Positions 58,433-64,000 of a stretch of 64,000 nucleotides of DNA are shown piece after piece (positions within the stretch are counted from its first letter, which is position 1; each line of letters opens with the position of its first letter). The DNA is from Beaufortia kweichowensis. Taxonomy: Eukaryota > Chordata > Actinopteri > Cypriniformes > Gastromyzontidae. The stretch is taken from contig CM032802.1 in NCBI GenBank assembly GCA_019155185.1, positions 9,772,501 through 9,836,500 on the forward strand, read 5' to 3'. Position numbers and translations under genes: made by a program. A model generated the notes under the pieces. That model was given only the letters and a program-made list of their open reading frames with translations, was not told the DNA's origin and ran no database searches.

Positions 58433-61400
58433 AAGTGCAAAATAAAGTGCAATCCACAGCAAAATAAACATAAAGATGTTAGTTTATATGATAAACAATG
58501 ACTCATATTTTAAAGAATGTATACACTATTTCCAATAAGCAAAATAGGAGTTTATTCTTCTAATTGACTTACAATGTAATGAAAGAATGGCTGACCAGTC
58601 AGCATGACCCGGTAATCAACAGGTTGCCAACTGCATAAAAACGACCACAAATCAAAACAAATTATGTACAGTAATGCATTAAAGTAATATTGAGAAATTT
58701 GCTCACTGAAAAAGGCTTTCAGCGCAAGTGAATGCTTTGAGAAGGATTAGGAAGCAGATTAAGTTATCAGTTGTCTGGCCAACACTGGTGTTGTGTGATT
58801 ATGAAGATGTATTACAAGCACAGAACAGAGTTATGATAATAACACATATTGCACCACATGCTCCAAGACCTCCGATTAGAAGATATGCCAAACCACACTT
58901 TTGGGAGTTATGGAGGAACACTTTGACAGATCTTTGTGTTGTAATGCATATCCTGTACCTTTAAAAACATGCATTTAATAATCAGCCAAATTGGAAATAC
59001 ATTTTTAGAAAAAGTGAATTTGTATACAATGGCACGTTGACATTCTACCTGTCCCGCACCTGATCTTTATCAGCACGGCTATGCACTCGGTTTGATAGGA
59101 AGGAAATTGGTGGTGCTTGGAGTGACTCAGGCAGTCAGCGCATGCTACTTTCACAGAACAAAGGCTGGCGCTTACTTCACATGGCCCCTATTCATTTCTT
59201 CCAAGATACTGTAATTTCATGACTTCCACACCATGGAGAGTCTCTTTTCTTATTTCCTGCCACAAAAGCAATAAAGCCCTGCTCCTCCAGGCAAAATTGC
59301 CTGTGCACAAGCACTCCTATAGCTGCTGACTGACACATGCTCCCTAAAAAAATTACTCCTCCATCTGCGGTGCTGCGCCGCCTCAGAGGGGGGACTCCAT
59401 TCCATTATTAAGTTGAAAACGAGAGAGCGAGATAGGGAGGGAATGTAATAGAGTGATACGGTGAGAGAGGAGGAAAAAAATGAGAAGGACGACTAGAGTA
59501 AAAGAATAATAGAGAAGTGAGAGAGAAAGAGAGAGAATGTCTTTTACGTAGGACAACAGATCGATGGATAAAGTGGGATTTCTGGCAGGAGACGAGGCTT
59601 CCAGCTGGAACTCTGGCCTTTCTCGCAAAGAGATCGCTCACTGGGATGAGAAGATCCGTGAAGCGAGCACTTCTGATCTCGCTGGTGGGTCTTCAAACAA
59701 TCAACTGGAAATGACATTGATCATTGATCTGAGACACATACTTTCACGCAGCGGCTCTCCTCTCTCATCTGACCCAGATTTGAGCTCTGCAAAGCCAGGC
59801 AATCGTTTAACAAACAAAAATAGCTGTGCGGTAAATATTGAATTCTCATTGCACTTCATTGATATTGAATGAGGTCATTATGTTTGCTAATTTAAGATTT
59901 TTGATATCACAAGGCGCTAGGAATCTTATATGAGCCAAGAGAAGCCAATGCAAATTAATGCTGTGCTACAGTGTGAAACTAAGCCTCTTATTTTTCCTTC
60001 AAATGAGGATTTAAATTGACTTCCTTTTTGAAATCTAATTATTAGCCTGTGCCCTCCAAAAGTCTTCCTGAAAGTGCCTGCAGCATGCTGCTTATTAACA
60101 TACACACAACCGACGGCAAGCTTAAAACAAATTGTATATTTAGCGTGTGGTAATGGGATTAAATTCAGCTGAATTCAGGAGTGTGTCTCACATTTAAACA
60201 GCCCCAATATCACAGCTTCATTACGGTAGCTCCTTCACTTCGCTCGGCTCTGTTTACACTCAATTTTACTCCTCCGCCACCCCCCCTTCGCTCACTCCTC
60301 TCAGCTATTCAACAGATTGTGCTCAAATACTGATCCAGAAATCTAAGACAATCATAAATAATAAAAGATTACACCAATCTCAGAGCACGCTGGTAGTTTG
60401 CCAGAAGCAATGAGCACACAGAGAAATAATTGTTAGCCATCTGTGCACCAGATTGGTAAGAGAAGAGGGTAAACAAAGAGCACAGTGTACCTGCTACAGT
60501 GTGCTCGCCTAAGCCAGCCAACATTAAAGGATTTGATGACGTGTGGCGGGCAAGATTCAAAGCCGCGGTCCAAAAAATTTTCATGATGCTCCAAAAACGT
60601 GGGCAGACATTCCAGGTCTGTGATATTACCGCCATTTTGCCTAATGACTGCGCCGCCGTGCAACATCGCCACAATGTATCACTCTGCCAGAGAGATGGAG
60701 AAGGAGATTGGTTAGAGAGTAATTAGAATGGCAAATGATTACATTTACATCTGACACATTTCATGTTCCAGAGGGGAAAATGATGTCATGAACGCTCTCT
60801 CTTTGTAGCCGCATAAATCATTCATTTCAGAGCCAAGGCTGGTTTTACTGAAGCACTGCTATCACACATGGCCTCGTATCCCATAAGGCTTATCGCTGAG
60901 ATTTCTTTGCTAACAACATATCAGTTTACCTGCAAAATGGGCCATGAAAAAGGTCAAGCTAATCAATACAAGCATTTCCAAGCATTACTCCACTGCTACG
61001 GATTTCCAAATGTAACTAAAACCAACTGTTTTATCGACTCTTTTATTGACATTTTCCAATCTTACATGCTGGCATACAATCTTCTACAGTAAAGACCCTA
61101 TGGCTTCTACGTACCGCTACACTCATAGCACATTATAATTCAAACCTCGCAAAAAAAAGAAGCTATACACATGTATATCTGCATGCACATTTATATACCC
61201 ACATACCCGTATATAGACTCACAAATAAATAAAATAAAATTAATACATGTCATGAAAGCGACATTAGTCATTGTCACGTTTGTTCATGGGCGATAATAGA
61301 AAAGAAAAATGTGATGCATAACAGCTACCCACTCAGTGGGTGGGGTGTCTGTCAGACTGATAAAGTGTAAAAGCATTGTGTGTGTGCTTGCATGAACACA

Positions 61401-61479
61401 AAAAAAGAGTAAGATGGAGAAAGAAAAAGAGTGGGCACAAAAAACAGTTGTTGTCTGCTTGTTGTATCCGAGAGGTTTG

Positions 61480-61485
<6 letters not shown>

Positions 61486-61516
<31 letters not shown>
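61486..61516. repeat. (CT)n microsatellite
   Basis: About 15 CT units. Confidence 0.97.
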
Positions 61517-61521
<5 letters not shown>

Positions 61522-62258
61522 ATGGCTGAGATGTGAAAATACATTTTCAGGTCCAATGAACAGTCCAGAGTGAGTGGGGCAAGGGTGCGGGGCCAGGCTT
61601 ACTCATGCCGCTGCTGTATCTGAAGTGTGAAAGGCAGATTAATCCATATTATCTGACATGCCACAGGGACTTACCGGGTGCTCTCTGCTCACTTGGTTCT
61701 CAAACTGCTATGTGACGTTTCATAAGATAATTCTGCAACAACAACAGCCAAGTTTCTATATCAAGGTGAATCTATCCCCAACCTCAGCGGTGAACGTGCG
61801 GTCACGTGACCTCTACGGGGACAAATATTGACCTACTCCCAGAGCTCCCTGAAATACTCTTTGCACAAACAAAAACATCACTTTTCTGAGCTCTCTGCAT
61901 CTTAATATAAGTGACGACTGACCTGGACTGTGACCTTGCATCCCACAGGAGAACCACTAAGGAGGACGAGCAAGAGAGGGAGGGAGAGCCTGTAAAGGAG
62001 AGAGAGAGAAAAATGAGGCGAGCTGAGCGGGAGGATAGGCAGCCGTAATGAGCTGTGTTTATGTACAGCATTCTCTTGTTGATGGCGGTTAATGAAGCCG
62101 AGTACAGTTAGCAGAGGGATAGGGACACGCTATCAGTAATTAAAATCCCCCTCATTAGCAGAGCTTAGGAGGGGAGAGGAGACAAACACAGGCAGGTGCT
62201 CCAGCTGCACTTCTCTCTCTATTTCAGAGGACGCTGAGGGAATGCTGTATATACAACT

Positions 62259-62272
62259 GTGTGTGTGTGTGT
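62259..62272. repeat. (GT)n microsatellite
   Basis: About 7 GT units. Confidence 0.9.
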
Positions 62273-64000
62273 TCATATATCTAATGGAAGGTCTGTTTAT
62301 TTCCTGTAATGTAAATTTTTGTAATGTACATTAATAAACTACCACACACTGTTCCAGAGAACCCATGGGTCACACACAAACATTCACTAACACACACACC
62401 TAAATCTACTATATTTCTACACCCATCTAACAGTCTGCCAGAGAAGTCAATCACAAAATAATTGCGCAATTCTCCTCAACAAACCACACAATTTGAGGTT
62501 ATCAGTCATGTCCAAAGCACAAACAGTGTGGTAAGAGTTATGCAGTGAATGTTAATACTCAGGGTAACCCACATAAACAACAGCAATGGATTCTGGCTTT
62601 AGCAAGCACCACAAACACAGAGACAGAGTGAGGTAAGGAAATGCAAAAGAAATAAAAGTGAGAGAGTTAGGGTCAGGGAGTAATGGAGAGAGAGCAGTTT
62701 ACAACGTGACGGAAGCCCAGAGTGGATTGAACCGTATGCCATCACAGCCGCAGCCCTGGCTGCATCCTGTAATCGCCCCACAGCACCGCAACCGCTGTCG
62801 CTGCAGCCAACACAGACAGAGAAGACGGCCTGCCTGTTTGTTTACGCAGCATGCAAACCCGGCAATTAACAACGGGAGCCCTGTCAGAGAATAAAAAGAG
62901 ACACTTTTCATGTCTGAGGGCTGTAATTGTGGCTCTTGTGTGATGTTTTTCCCGCTCCTGACCCCTAGTGCTGAGGTCGGGAAGCCGCTTAACATGGGGT
63001 TTAGCTTGGAGCCGACGGCCCTGTATTTGGGACTGCGGTGGTGCCTGGGGCCCTGCGGTTACGTGCGATGTCTATGGTTATGCGATTGATTCAGCTATAA
63101 CACATGGACTATTATAATAAAGCCACACGCACAGAGATCACAGGATCTATTCAGATGCGCACACTGTTTCTACTTAGACTGTGATGTCTTATTTTCATTC
63201 CTGTTCAGACTCTATTTTGATGTCATATTTCATATGGCAGCAAGCTGTATAAAGTAGCACTCAAGCATTTCCTTTGAAACCCAGAGGCAGACAGACATTC
63301 TTCTCCCTCGTCAACACTCATTTGCAAGTGTGTGGAAAAGATTGCACAGACAATACTACATGTGGGAGTCTGCAGTATAGTAAACTTGTGGCAGCTGTTA
63401 ATATTTATAACACGCTTTTGTTTTCCTTTCTCATTTCTTTTCTTACCCCATTGTTGTTGTTACACAAATCTGCACTTACAGTCAGACAAAACAGTAGGTC
63501 TGTGGGACACAGGCAGAAGATAAGCTGGTTCGACTCCTGTTCTTCCCCTTTGATATCTTTAGATAAGCTCGACCCTCAGGGCATCTCATCCCAGCCTCAG
63601 ATCCTGTGCAAACGTACAGTTTAGTCTGAGAGATTCTATCAACAGAACATGACAGGGACAAAGGGCAGAACCCATGGGGAGAGGATGGAGAGAGAGCGTT
63701 GACTCTGGCCTGGGTGACACACAGTTTCTGCCCCCAGCGCCTTGAGACATCTCAATGAGAGGTCTGGGTGTGCAGATCCTAGGAGAGAAGCACTCTTCCA
63801 CTCCATCAACCTCTAGCCAATGGGTTTAAAAGTGATGTGTCAACTTCTATTAAACACAAAGCGTTCGTCCCACAGCACTGCACTGCTGTTATAGTGAGCG
63901 CGGAGGCCTCGGAGGTGATGTGAATTACAGTAGACAGAAAGCACCACATTTGGTAAAGCTCTTTACCTTTGATGCACAGCCATGAACCAAGCCACTGCAG

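Larger units (their letters stand above)
53620..64000. other. Non-coding upstream DNA
   Basis: No supported gene. AT-rich blocks at 53.87-54.2, 55.7-55.87 and 57.0-57.2 kb alternate with complex sequence at 54.4-55.7, 56.0-56.95, 57.6-58.2, 59.1-60.7 and 61.6-63.1 kb. Two X-box sites at 57.76 and 58.42 kb. Short frames, including 102 codons at 59564-59872, have no family resemblance. Confidence 0.5.

Noticed and set aside
58728..58964. 78-codon plus frame that looked like a possible transposon remnant
   Set aside because: No motif could be matched with confidence and no terminal repeats were found around it.
59564..59872. 102-codon plus frame and antisense frames at 59.4-59.6 kb
   Set aside because: No recognisable domain or splice context. 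Purine/pyrimidine-skewed sequence explains the openness on both strands.

Overview
This is vertebrate nuclear DNA, almost certainly from a teleost fish and probably a cyprinid. The evidence is one split gene with GT-AG introns, a CpG-rich promoter, a tRNA-derived SINE, several short inverted-repeat transposons of fish type, and long AT-rich non-coding flanks with many CA/GA microsatellites. No bacterial, phage or CRISPR features are present. The species cannot be fixed from the sequence alone.

The only protein-coding gene I can support lies on the minus strand between about 52.8 and 30.8 kb. It encodes a Groucho/TLE transcriptional corepressor, best matched from memory to TLE3 (fish tle3a or tle3b not resolved). 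I could follow all 20 coding exons, from the ATG at 51543-51545 to the stop at 32137-32139. Every junction uses GT/AG, the phases agree, and the lengths sum to 2,259 nt, or 752 residues plus stop. The order is the N-terminal Q domain (exons 1-6), GP region (exon 7), CcN region with a KKRK nuclear signal (exons 8-11), Ser/Pro region (exons 11-14) and WD40 propeller (exons 15-20). Exon 8 is a microexon of only 8 nt, without which the frame breaks.

Regulatory parts of the gene: a CpG-rich promoter at about 52.25-52.81 kb with CCAAT boxes, a palindromic CACGTG E-box, a CRE-like site and a YY1-like site; a long 5' leader with an upstream ORF that stops 15 nt before the start codon; and a 3' UTR of about 1.3 kb with two AATAAA signals. 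A second promoter-like cluster lies about 0.7 kb further upstream.

Layout: 0-30.8 kb is a gene-free region downstream of tle3. It holds a 164-bp GA microsatellite, four copies of a TTAA-flanked MITE-like element, a SINE with a 10-bp target duplication, two other inverted-repeat elements, and several repeat-free stretches rich in homeodomain, SOX and TCF-like sites that look like conserved enhancers. 30.8-52.8 kb is tle3, with enhancer-like stretches in introns 4 and 8. 52.8-64 kb is gene-free upstream DNA with similar stretches. RFX X-box-like sites recur at 29.5, 45.1, 57.8 and 58.4 kb. The locus reads as one developmental regulator gene inside a regulatory desert. I found no unmistakably new system; the best leads are the microexon, the X-box series, the TTAA element family and the enhancer candidates.
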